A DNA stretch of 64,000 nt from NCBI RefSeq assembly GCF_001540865.1, contig NC_033641.1:6064516-6128515 (forward strand), written 5' to 3'. Numbering within the stretch: position 1 is the stretch's first letter; each line of letters opens with the position of its first letter. The notes under the pieces were generated by a model. It saw only the letters and a program-made list of their open reading frames with translations. It had not been told where the DNA came from and searched no databases. This document shows positions 24,241 through 35,225 of the stretch, one piece after another. The position numbers and the translations under genes are program-made. Source of the stretch: Ananas comosus (Eukaryota > Streptophyta > Magnoliopsida > Poales > Bromeliaceae).

Positions 24241-25269
24241 TGCCTACAGCATCAACGATGCGAAAACACCGCTATGATGCAAACCGAGCCCAAACGCTTG
24301 ACTACGATCTCAACGTGCGATAGTTTCTCGACAACTACGAAGTTACAGCCTTACCGTTGTTCCAGGGGCTTCAAAAACACAGCAAGGATGAAATCCTCAC
24401 GATCCTTAGGCGCTGGACTCCTCCCACGGCAGTCCCGAACGGGAGTCGCGCTCGCTGCACAGCGAATCCGCGAACAATGCCTTGCCGCAGCCTGCGCGCG
24501 ATGATTCATCGCAATCTGCGAACCAGCCAAGAAGAGCAAGAATTTTTAGTGAACCCAACAACGAAAGTAATCAGCGGAGGGTGGTGCTTACCTTAACCAT
24601 GCTCCACAAGGTAAAGAATAGTAGTTGGGAAATTTTGAATTTTTCACGAACAATCCCCCACAAAAATTCAAAATTTTCAAATATAAAAATTAAACAAAAA
24701 TAAATTAAATAAATAAATCAATTAATCACCGGATATTTATATTATGCAATAGGCGATGTGTCTTTAAGAGAATTAACCCTACTTAGTGTAAATAGTTTCC
24801 ATCAGAAAGAATCGGAGTGAACCAAGTCTTGAACTACGTTCCTTTGACCCTAACTTCAACTACCACACACACAGTACAGAATTCTCCGTCGCGGGTCTGT
24901 GCGTTAATGGCCATGCATAATATCTTGATTTTTCATAAGAGCTTATATAGACAGCCCACATCACATAGCCGCAGCCACATACGGATACTCTTATATAGGT
25001 GGTTTCCTCCAGGGATGTGTGTAGAGTCACATCTCGCGGAAATTATCGTCTTGGATTCCATTAAGAGCTATCAGCTCAACCTCAACCACTAACAGAGCAC
25101 TACTCACCATAGGGGTGGGATTAGAGCTAAAGCTCCTCTAAATAAATTGTAGAAAGTGCTCTTTGGCCAACCTAACAGCTTATTTTTACCATATTGAACC
25201 TTCTTCAAGGGATCTCCTATCACAAAGGTTGGGTTCCCATTGCAGGAAGGCCCTATACGGGCAAAGTCC
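24241..25269. other. non-coding, repeat-like region
   Basis: I see no supported gene. A 30-bp stretch around AGTAGTTGGGAAATTTT at about 24613 recurs near 26230. The part 24740-25260 has TATATAAG-like motifs on the minus strand (near 24944 and 24990) and looks like an LTR leader or another repeat, which I cannot classify. Confidence 0.3.
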
Positions 25270-25670
25270 CACTACTATAGGTACAAAATTTAGTGGCGAC
25301 ATTTAGTACAAGATTTAGTGGCGACAAATGTCGCCACCATAGCCAAAATTGTTGCCATGAAAAATGTTTTGGCGGCGACAATTCATCGCTGCATACCGCC
25401 GCCTAAAACCCTGTCGGTAAAACTGTTTAGTGACGACAATATTGTCGCCAATAAAAGTTAGATAATTAGCGGCGACATACTGTCGCCGTGAAAAGTTAGA
25501 TAATTAGTGGTGACAAGTTGTCGCCGCGAAAAGTTAGATAATTAGTGGCGACAGAACCCTAAACCGGGACCGAACGTTTTGGTGGCGACAATTTGTTGCC
25601 GCTAAAAGTTAGATAATTAGCGGCGGCATAGTGTCGCCGCGAAAAACTTTAGATAATTTGATTGTGATTT
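25270..25670. mobile_element. CACTA-type terminus with GGCGACA repeats
   Basis: The sequence starts CACTACTATAGG and continues with at least ten GGCGACA/TGTCGCC motifs on both strands, spaced at roughly 40-60 bp, with TAGATAATTAG between them. This is the layout of CACTA subterminal regions. I did not find the partner terminus, so it may be truncated. Confidence 0.6.
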
Positions 25671-26520
25671 AAATCTAACTAAATTTTGTGATGAAAATAA
25701 ATAAATCAACTTACAGATAATTGCTAAATTCCAAATAAAAATTTAATTGATCCGGAAGCGTGCGAAGCACTGCCCTAAGACGTATTCCCGTCCTTCATGC
25801 AGGATTAACCAGAAACACCGCCCCAAGATACGACCGGAATTCCACTTCCTACGAGCACGAACGCGGAAGAGGTTGACGGAGACTCTTTCAACACCAGGTG
25901 ATAAACGAATCACAGAAAATAAAAAATATTATCAAATCTCTAAATAATCTTGCTTCAAAAATTACTGGACAAACACTTTTTGCTTCTCTGTTTCCTTTTT
26001 CTCACTATGCACCTTTCACAGGCTCATCCTATATATATATATATACACAGCATGCGAAAAAGAAAAAAAGGATGTTGCCACGTTCTATGCGGAACGGGTG
26101 CGCATCTAGCGCGCGAGCAGGGCGCGAGCGTGCGCGGAGCGGGCGCGCACGTAGCGTGAGCCCGTAACGTCCGCAGAGAATAAAAATAAAAATAAAAATA
26201 AAAGAATTAGAGAATTAAAGAATAAATAATAGTAGTTGGGAAATTTTAAAATTTTCACCAGCATGGAGAAGGTCTAGGACGGTTGCAGCAGGTCGGGGAG
26301 GTCCAGAGGAAGGATTTGGCAACGTCCAAACGCAACCAGTGCTACGCCCTAGCTGCTGCGACTACGGTCGATTTGAAATAACCTCTTAATAATAAAAAAG
26401 AAAAGATGGGTTACTTTATAGAGCCCTGCAATAATGTGGTCCATATTGGGCTATTGGATCAAAGGCCCAACGCAGGCCTATTTTGAGGCCCCCTAATTCA
26501 CATCATTTCCAACTAAAAAG
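25671..26520. other. intergenic region upstream of SEC20
   Basis: A short TA run (26032-26044), an AAAATA-rich stretch (26178-26203) and a GCGCGAGCG-rich patch (26110-26160) are present. No gene is supported. The SEC20 promoter presumably lies in the last few hundred bases. A CT-rich leader (26550-26575) and a GTC repeat (26598-26622) precede the start codon. Confidence 0.4.
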
Positions 26521-26593
26521 GCCCGTATTTGTACAACTCCGTAACCTTGTCGCTCTCTCCCTCTCTCTCTCTTCCTGCGATTCCGCACTATAA

Positions 26594-26628
<35 letters not shown>

Positions 26629-26645
26629 TCTCCGACGAGGTCGCC

Positions 26646-29600
26646 ATGGACGAGGTCGCGTTTGCTGTGGAGGGCCTGAATGGGGAATGGGACGAAACCG
26701 CGGTGCAAATCCGAGAGCGGATCGCAGCGATCGAGGGTTGCGGGAGATCCGGGAGGGGGACGGAGGAGGCGAACTCGCTCCCGCGGTTGAACGCCTCGGC
26801 GCAGGACGGGCTCGCCTCGCTCAGATCGATGCAGTGCAAGCTCGATCTACTCGCCCAGCAGTTGCCCACACCAAACGAAGTGCAGCGTGGCCAATCCACT
26901 CTAGAGTCCTGGAAGGAACAGTATAACAAGTATGTTTGTTCCTCTTGCAAATTATTTTTATTATTTTCCCTTTTTCTTTTTCAAGATCCTAGTGAATTTT
27001 TGCTCGTTGACACTCTTAATCGTTGGAAATTTGGAGGGGAAAAAAGAAAAACCAACCATAATTTTTGCAAGATTTTGGGGCTAATTATGGTCCGTGACAC
27101 TCATTTGGCCGTTATAATTTCATGTTTATCCCTTTGCTCTCTGAATCGTAAGATAAAATTTGGACGAATTTAGGGGGGTTTGAGTGAGGTGGCTGATTGA
27201 AACGGATTGAGAGTTCGTATAGTTTTTCTTTTAATTTTTTGAAGTTCGGGTTAGTAAGTATAATCCGGCTGAAGTTTGTTTAATCAGGCCCAACATTTCT
27301 ATTTTTTTCTCGTTTTTCATGGATTAATTTCTCACAATTTTCCTATGTTGATGTTTGTAGGCTGCATATGAGCTTGAGGAATGCGAATCTGCAGGCGAAG
27401 CAGAACATCAGGAAAGCTGCTCAAGAAGAAGTGAGTTTCTCTTCTTAAACCTGGAAATCATAAGACGCCGCATATTGAGATGCATGATGTCATTTTACGT
27501 CCACCACTAAGTTTTGGAGTATAATTTTGTCCATGTGCATCTTAATCGTATGTCTGGGTTACTCACTTTTGCTCACTATTGTTGAATTTTTCACTGGGAT
27601 ATGTCCGTGTGATTTAATTGTGTAGTCCAATGAAATTGTTTATTTCATTCTTCCATCGGAGTATCTAAGATCATTCTAATTATTGGTATCAAACTCTTTT
27701 TTCACAGAGAGAGCTGCTTTTAGGAGGTGGGGAAGAGTCTACCATCCGCAGACGTAATTTATAGTATGTTGAGTTGTCAAGTGAAAATTTTCCCATTTAA
27801 AATTGCAACATTTAGATGTTCATGTAGTCCGAACGAATGTTTTTTGCGAAACCCGTCCTTAACTTGGTCTTTGAATTTTACAAACTTGTTGATTTGGATT
27901 ATTTCCACTACCAGAACAATTTCCGTTGTTCATGGCAGTTGGAACGCAATGTCGCTTGTTAATAACCATTCTAGGAATGCTAAAAATATTCAACAATAGC
28001 AACAGCTCTAATGCTGACTGTCAGCTATAAAATGATTTTAATGGTTCATTGAGGAAATTCAAAGTAGAAGGTTCTTAATGCTCGGTAGTCCTGATGATCT
28101 CCATCATCGGCTTCATTTAGGGTGATTTTGAGAATTTAGTTGTTGAAAAAATCGCTAGATACTTGGTTCAATGTTAGGTAGTTTTGGTAGAAAAATGCTC
28201 TCTTTGGCTTATTGTTGCCAAGTGAGAAACCATGATTAGCATTTATCGATGCTTATTTAGGACAAAGGCTGGGATGACTTCTGCTGCAGAAAGTATCACT
28301 GAGAGCCTCTGCCGGACTCGTCAGCTGATGGTTCAGGTAAAATAAGCTCTGCAAGCTCTCCTTGAAATTTTATAATCTTTCTCAGGGTTAGTATTAATCT
28401 CAAATGTTTTTGCAGGAGGTGGAAAGAAGTTCTAGCACATTAGCAACCTTTGGTATGACTCCTCCTTTTGCTAAGTAGATTTACTTGCTAATCACATGCT
28501 TCCATGAAAGTAATATTAGCTTGCTGTGGTTTCTCATGGTTTGGTTAAAGAAGACTTATAGCATGGATGTATTGACTATGTAATCCGGAAGCAGATAAGC
28601 GTTGTTTCCCTGGAAAAAAATGAGAGGAAATTTTTGTAGGTTGGAAAAAGGCTTTGGAAGTACCATGACTATTCCTTTCAATCTTGTATGAGATTTGCCT
28701 CGAGAAGTTCAGCAAGGTTCCTTTGCCAAATGACTTAATAATTTCTCAAATTTGATATTCAGGATTCCTAATAGAATGTATGGTGCCTAGTGGCGAGTGC
28801 TATTGGATTTCAATATTGTGCAAATTGATTAGTATCTGTTGTTAATGCTCCATGCAATTAATGAGGATGATTGTGTCTCATGCCTACAAGTATATCTATT
28901 CAACTTAGAATTTCTGGTTCTTCAATCTTTGTAGAACTCTTGCATATCTCGTAATTACAGATCCAAGTTGATGATAAATTTAACTTTGAAAAACCTAGCA
29001 GCGTAGAGGAGCTACTTGTTTGTAATTTGGTATGTATTAATTGAATAAGAAGATAGAAAATAAGAAACAAACTATTTGCTGTATTTCAAAGTTTACAATG
29101 GGAAGAGTCTGTGAAGAAAACCTCAAAAATGGACTATCAAGAAGAAATGTGTTAAAGAAGGTGTAAGGAAGTGAATTCTCGAAATCTGAGGATTAGACTT
29201 CGTCTAGAATCGACTGATTGTCGAGGGTATGAGCTTCGGAAGGTCCGGAGGTGATTAAAATGCATAAAGTGCATTAAGGAAGAGTCCGCGAGAGCAGCAG
29301 TGCAAAATCTGCACTGGAGCAGAATTTGCTCTCGGGGACCGGTCCCTGGCAGGGAGGGACCGGTCCCATCAGGCTGGGCTGGCGGGGATCCTTGATGCAA
29401 CCGGTCTCTCGCAGGTAAGGACCAGTCCTCGAACGTTAACCCAGCGAAAAAGGCCGAAATTTGGCTAAGTCCCGAAAATCCAACTCTCGGGAACCGGTCT
29501 CTCGAACAAGGACCGGTCTGCCGGGGACCGATCTCTCAGGCTGGGACCGGTTCCCGAATGCGAAATCCCCTCTGCCCAAATAGGAGGCTCTTGGGGACCG

Positions 29601-32600
29601 GTCTCCCCGAGCTAGGACCGGTCGCTCGCTGCGAAATCAGCCCAGTGAAGGCTGTTTAATAGATGGAAAGTTGAGGGGTTTATTTGCAAAATGGCTTATA
29701 TGAGAGGCTGGGGGACCTCTCTTCTCTCACATCCCTCTCATTTGCTCTCTCCCTCTTATACTCTTTCTCTCTCTCTCTCTCTAGAAAGAAAAGAAGGAGA
29801 AGAAGAAGGAGAGGAAGAAGAAGAAGGAAAAGAAGGGAAAAAGGAAGGAGAATACTAAGAAGAAGAAGAAGATCGTCTTCTCTCTCTCTCTCCCTCAAGC
29901 TTGGAGCTTTGTTTAGAGGTAAGCTCTAAACCCTTTAATGGTATTTCTAGGATTTGGGGTTTTTGTTGCTTAGAGATGGTTCGAATGGAACCTATTGAGG
30001 TTAAGGAGATGGCTCGAGCTCGAAATTGAAGCTCGCACCACGGATTTCCCTATCGTTGCCAACTTAGGGCACGGATTTGGGATTTATGGAAATTTAGGGT
30101 TTTGATCTATTTTAATGGGTCGCAAACCTAATTGCTAGGTCTCTGAACGCGTTGACGAAGACGGTTCGTCGATCCGACGAGCGAGTGTGAAGATATTGCC
30201 GAAACTGATACTTGAGGGTTCGCTTTGCCCCGAGGAGTTAAAGCGACGTACAAGGACCGCGACGTCGAGTTTGTTAACTACGCGGCACTACCAAAAGGTG
30301 GGGGAATGCCATCCCGAAGCAGTCGAGCTGCTTTCTATGTCTGAGTTCTATCGTTGATCCATTACATATTGTAATATAACATCATAGGGTGTTTTATGCA
30401 GTTGTTACATATCTATATTTGCATGCTAGTGTAATGTGGCTTAGTTGATATAGCACTAGAACCTAGTATGCATGAGCCGAATATGAGATGGTTAACCCTA
30501 TATGTGTGGATGTACATGTAGCCATGGAAACCTAGTACAGTGTGGACTAGCATATTGCGAACTTGTCAAAAGAACGAGTGGCATGTAGTTAACTATGAAC
30601 ACAAACGAGTGGCATCTAGTTGACGTTGAATATGAGAACCCTAGTGTAGTCAAAACACTATGAGCTTGGGTATTGGAATGCTTGATTCTATGATGAGACC
30701 AACTTTAGTTGGTAGGACCAGTTTGTGAGTTCAGATTATACTCACATAGCCTGTCTGCGCTTGTCGGGGTCGCTCCCCACAGGCTGTGCACTCCGGAGTA
30801 TTTGTCACTCGAGGGGCAGTCGCCATGCGCTGCCTGGACAGTCAGTGTATCTGTCCGCAGGCGGTCTCGGGGAATAGTTCAGCGAGGCTTTTCCCTATGA
30901 GACTATAAACGTGAGATTGTGTTGCCGGATTGATCGAAAGATTGGGTAAAGTAATGAACAATCCTTATTGTTGAGATAGTAGTATGGTAGCTACGAATTC
31001 AGTATGAATGACATGCATGCATGATTCCAGATTGAGGTATAGTTAGATGCTCATACATATACTTGCTTATTCCTCGTTAATGCTTTCAGTTTCGTATATA
31101 TCTATCTATCTGCATATCTATCTGTGCCTTCTTAGACCTAGTGGGAAGATCGGCGGAGTCGGCGGCCGTACCCACTGGGAACTATTCGTAGTTCTCATCC
31201 CACTTTGTTGCAGGTCCGAGTTCGAGTGTCCCCGGCGAGCGTGAGGATCGTGGCAAGGGCATAGCGCCCTAGTGATATATGTACATAGCTAGCTTTATTT
31301 CCTTTTGCATTAGCTCTATCCTGTACTTATATTGAGAGTAGATGTTGTATAGGGTGAGGTTTTGAGAGTCATTGTACATATGTTTTGGAAGAATGTAAAA
31401 GATGAAATAATTGTATATAGTTGAATGGAGGTAATAGAATAGTTAAGTATCTCTCTTTTATCACTTGTATGCTTTACTTGTGTTGCTTGCTCTTGGTTGA
31501 TAAGCACTGTTTGTGCTTCGTCGTCGTTGTTTGATCATGTATGTAATCAAGTGCATTTCCTGGGAGCTTGTGTACATGATCTCGTCGTTGAGGCCTTGGG
31601 CGAACAGGGGAGTTGCCGTCCGTTTGGCGGTCCATTCGCCGCGCCCGAACCGGACCAAATCGGTAGCGGACTCGGGGCGGGGGCGTGACAGAAGGCATTC
31701 CTTGATAGTAATAGTTCCATGACTTTATAATATGTCATTGATTGGACATCATTCAAACTTCTTAGGCTTGAGCTTTCTGATGTTTATCTCTCCTATTTTA
31801 CTTGATAGCTATGATGTACGGATACTTCAAATTTCATGCAGTACTCGTATTGGATACATATTGGACACCGATATGCGCCCGATACGTGCCCGATACGGGA
31901 ATGAAGTATCCGGCAATTTAAAAAATAAAAAAAATATCGGATACGGCTTGGATACAGGGGGGATACGGCCAGATTTTTTTTTGGCCTAAAATGATCGGAA
32001 TTTTCAAATTTTTTTAAAAGCCCACATCCAAACCTGTTGAAAATAAGGACAAGAGTGAGAAAAACACCAATCTCTATTTAGTTTGTCATTTCTTCTATCT
32101 TTTTGCTCTTGAATAGTAGAAAGCGCTCCCTCTCGTGCTATCTCTACACAATATTAAGCCATGATTTAGGTCTTCACTGCTTCTCTTTTACTCTTTTTCA
32201 TCTAATTTGTCAACCTAGCATTAAGCAACAAAGGCTATAAAGAATATGATTTTTTTTTCTTTTTTATTAAATTGCTAGCATATTTTCTTTTATTACTATT
32301 TTAATAATAAAACTAATAGAACAAACATATATGTTGAATGGTTAATTATCTAGTTTGTGTGACTACATATCTATTTATCATTTGATCAAATTGGAGAATA
32401 ATTGGGTGATACTTTATGAATTATTATTTCATATGAACAAATGTAGGACAATTATACAAGTTACTGTATATTAGAATATATTTCTTAATATAATCCAGAT
32501 ATCCTACTTGTTATCAATATATCATTACATATAATCAATATATATTTAAGTATATTTAAATAATACTTTATACAAATATACCCCGCGTATCGTATCCTGG

Positions 32601-33315
32601 AAGTTTTAGGAAGTGCTGTATCACCGTATCTGTGCCGTGTTGTATCCGTATCCCCGTATCCGTATCTGTGCAATATAGCTTGATAGGCCTAAGATCTTCT
32701 TTTGCAACTCATGTTAAGACAGCTCATTTTCTTATGCATTTGTAAGTTGGCGATAATGTTCAGTTTTATATTTTACGACTATTGAACCACAGTTAACTGC
32801 TGCACTTTTATCTTGCATTCTTTTTCATTTATCAGAGGAATCAACAAGTGTCCTAAGGAAGGCTGAGAGCGAGTACAAAGGGCATCGCTCTTTGCTTATG
32901 CGTACCTGCCGCTTGCTCTCCACAAGGCAGCGTCAGGATGTTATTGACAGGTTAGCGCCTTTCAATTTTTCATAAGCCAAGTTTATGCATGCAGCTGACA
33001 ATTTTTTATAGTGAGAAGATACTTTAATCAGAACTCAGTTTATGGGTCCCATTTGCAATCAACATGTACTAACTGTCATTTCCATGTAACAGGGTCATTC
33101 TGGTAATTGGGTTTCTCATATTCTTGTCTGCGGTGTTGTTAGTTTTCTCGAAAAGGGTTGGCTTGTTGACGTTACAAAGGAAACTTGTGGATGCTATTAG
33201 ATCAGGTTCAATAGCAAATGAACATGTCATTCAAGATGTCCAGAGATTGGCAGCGGGAACCCAGGATAATGCAGTTCCTCATGCAGAAATTCGGCATGTC
33301 TATGATGAACTATGA
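26646..33315 (+). CDS. SEC20: SEC20-like Golgi-ER SNARE, with an in-frame stop
   Basis: Sec20 is a Qb-type SNARE of the ER that accepts COPI vesicles returning from the Golgi. Seven exons can be placed: 26646-26929, 27361-27430, 27708-27763, 28261-28336, 28416-28452, 32836-32950 and 33093-33315, all with GT-AG borders, 286 codons plus stop. Exon 1 opens MDEVAFAVEGLNGEWDE and contains LPRLNASAQDGL. Later exons give KAGMTSAAESITESL and the Sec20 motif STSVLRKAESEYKGHRSLL. One membrane span (VILVIGFLIFLSAVLLVF, codons 214-231) precedes a lumenal tail ending YDEL. Codon 137, split by intron 3 (27762-27763 plus 28261), reads TAG where the family has Gln. As sequenced the ORF is therefore interrupted: pseudogenisation, polymorphism or error. 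Intron 5 holds a solo LTR and a hAT-like element. Confidence 0.88.
29162..31690 (+). mobile_element. solo LTR in SEC20 intron 5, TSD GAAGG
   Basis: A 2529-bp LTR runs from TGTAAGGAAGTG to GGGGCGTGACA, flanked by GAAGG at 29157-29161 and 31691-31695. GGGACCGGTCCC-type palindromes extend from about 29338 to 29622. A TATA-like TTATATGA follows at 29697-29704, about 75 bp later. It lies in the same orientation as SEC20, so its promoter or terminator could affect the host transcript. Confidence 0.9.
31809..32678. mobile_element. non-autonomous hAT-like element in SEC20 intron 5
   Basis: An 870-bp AT-rich segment is bounded by the 8-bp duplication CTTGATAG (31801-31808 and 32679-32686), the size made by hAT transposases. 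The ends are inverted and imperfect: CTATGATGTACGGATAC on the left, and the complement of the right end starts CTATATTGCACAGATACGG. Both ends are full of GATACGG/CCGTATC motifs (31815-31970 and 32585-32670). There is no transposase. Confidence 0.7.
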
Positions 33316-34141
33316 ATAGGTGATTTCAACAGTTATTGGATTTATGAATATTTCCTTTGTAGGCAGTTTAAAAATTATGCAGGCACATTTTTGTACACGA
33401 GAAGGCTTGTATCCTGTAATGCATAACATCTAGGCAGTTTAATCAAATTGGTATCTCTCGTTGATGCCTATTCTTTCATATGAGAGTGGCAAACTTTCTC
33501 AGTTGTTAAATTGTACACAAACAAATCCCTGCTTTGCAGTAACATTTTTTACTCTTAATTGTATTATCTCTATAAAAACCCTTTATTCTGTTATTTTTCG
33601 CTTTCTTCGGGTATATATCGTGTGATAGTGAACCTCTTTCTGCTTTCCTTCCACTCCTATTGATGATTAGACACGACATAATACCCTAGCAGCAGGATAA
33701 GTTGGATGATGAAGCAACTTGGTTCTTTTGACCTAAAATGTTGTTTCCTGTGTGCATTAAAGTTCGTCATACTAGTATTTCTCTCAGCATGGCCACAACA
33801 TGCTTTTCTTCTCACTTTGCCCCCTTAAATTAATCGAACTCATGGTGTAGAAAGTGTTTTTAGATATCTACATTGTTCGATTCTGTAAGGTGACAACATT
33901 GTACATTTCTGGCTCTTGCAATTCTCTGCAGTTTCTGAAGTATGTTTGGGGTTCTCTTATTTTGTTGCATTCGCTAATTGACTGTTACAATACAAAAGTT
34001 TCCGCAAAGGGAATTCCAAAAATCAAAATCATAAGTTATATGATCATTCCTTAAAAAAGGGAAAAAAAAAAACTACTTGCATGATATTTCTTAACAGTAA
34101 GTGAAATGAGCAACTATGAGGTGAAAACTACAGTACAAGTT
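33316..34141. other. SEC20 3' UTR and convergent intergenic space
   Basis: No coding region is supported. The first part is presumably the SEC20 3' UTR. The WAT1-type remnant ends convergently at 34142. Confidence 0.5.
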
Positions 34142-34722
34142 TTACGACAGAAGCGGTTTTTCGATGTCCTCAGTTTGCTGTGTTGATACTTTTGAAGTCT
34201 CTTCTGAGGTAGGAAGAAGTAATCCTTCTTTCTTCTTTGCCCACAGAACTATGTACAGGCCGGAAAATAGAACTAGTATTCCTGCTAAGCTGCAGCATGA
34301 CATACCCAATTAGTCGATATTGATCAAAAGCGTTATGATTAATACTTTCTTTTTGACTTGTAGATCTCTTTATTTGGTTGGAGACAGCAAAGAGGAAGAG
34401 AAAAGAATATTTCAGCTTTTCTATTTGGAATGAGACTCGAAAAATGAAGATAACTGAAGAGAAAATAAGCTCCTCCTATAGTGGAGAGAATAGGTAATAA
34501 CAACACTATTAAAGACCCATTTTCGTTTCTCTTCATTTCTCTACTTTGTTATCTCCTCTCTTATTATTCTCACCCAATCATAAAGAAATAAAATTCTAAT
34601 GATCTTGTTGTTAGATGTGATTTTCATTCATACCTTCCTGGTTGTATGACTTGCCCTAAGAAAATTGCTGAGAGGACTGTTGTACCCACAGTTTGAGTGG
34701 GGCTAAACATGGAGACAATCAC
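34142..34722 (-). pseudogene. WAT1-related (MtN21/EamA) transporter, 3' remnant
   Basis: This family has ten membrane spans and acts in transport at the plasma membrane or tonoplast. Two last exons are visible on the minus strand: 34722-34634 and 34289-34142, joined by a GT-AG intron. The first encodes VSMFSPTQTVGTTVLSAIF. The second encodes LAGILVLFSGLYIVLWAKKK and a hydrophilic tail ending EDIEKPLLS. The upstream exon is cut at 34722/34723 by a CACTACAGG terminus, and I find no further WAT1 exons to the right. The gene is therefore truncated and presumably dead. Confidence 0.82.
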
Positions 34723-35225
34723 CACTACAGGAAATTAGTTAAAAGGCGACACTTATTTAACGGCTTTTTGAATTGGGCCGGCCCAAAATAGTAGCCGAAA
34801 TTATATATTGCTCCTCTCTTTATCTGGGCCTAGCCTATAAGTAATTAGCCATCTCCTTCTCTTTCTCTCTCTCTCTAGGCCCAAATTAATTACCTATCTC
34901 TCTCTTTCTCTCTCTCCCTCTCTCCTTCTTCTACATAGACCCAAAACCCGACACCTTGCCCTTTCTCCCTCGCGTCTCCTCCAACCTCTTCCTCTCTAGG
35001 GTTTTCTCCTCAACCATTTTCTAGGGTTTTAGACTCGTCCGCTCCTCTCAACCTCACATACGATGGTCGGATTGGGAAGGATCGTTCGCCGAGGTGATCC
35101 CCTTTGAGCTCGCACGTGATCGTCGCTTGGGAGGACCTTTGCCGAGGTGATTCCTCTTGAGCTCGCACGCGATCGTCGCTTGGGAGGACCTTTGTCGAGT
35201 CACACGCGATCACCGCTTGGGAGGA
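34723..35225. mobile_element. CACTA-type terminus breaking the WAT1-like gene
   Basis: The segment starts CACTACAGGAAATTAG, a typical CACTA end, immediately inside the WAT1-like exon. A CT-rich stretch (34850-34990) and a short tandem repeat follow. I did not find the opposite terminus in the window, so the right boundary is unknown. The element may extend past the solo LTR at 35226 and could include the TOPLESS-type fragment. Confidence 0.55.
35088..35225 (+). repeat. tandem repeat around GCTTGGGAGGA
   Basis: Units of roughly 65 bp repeat here, each with a GATCGTCGCTTGGGAGGA block followed by CCTTTGCCGAGGTGAT. The last unit is cut by the solo LTR and continues at 37785 with CCTTCGCCGAGTGCTTGGG. 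Confidence 0.7.
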
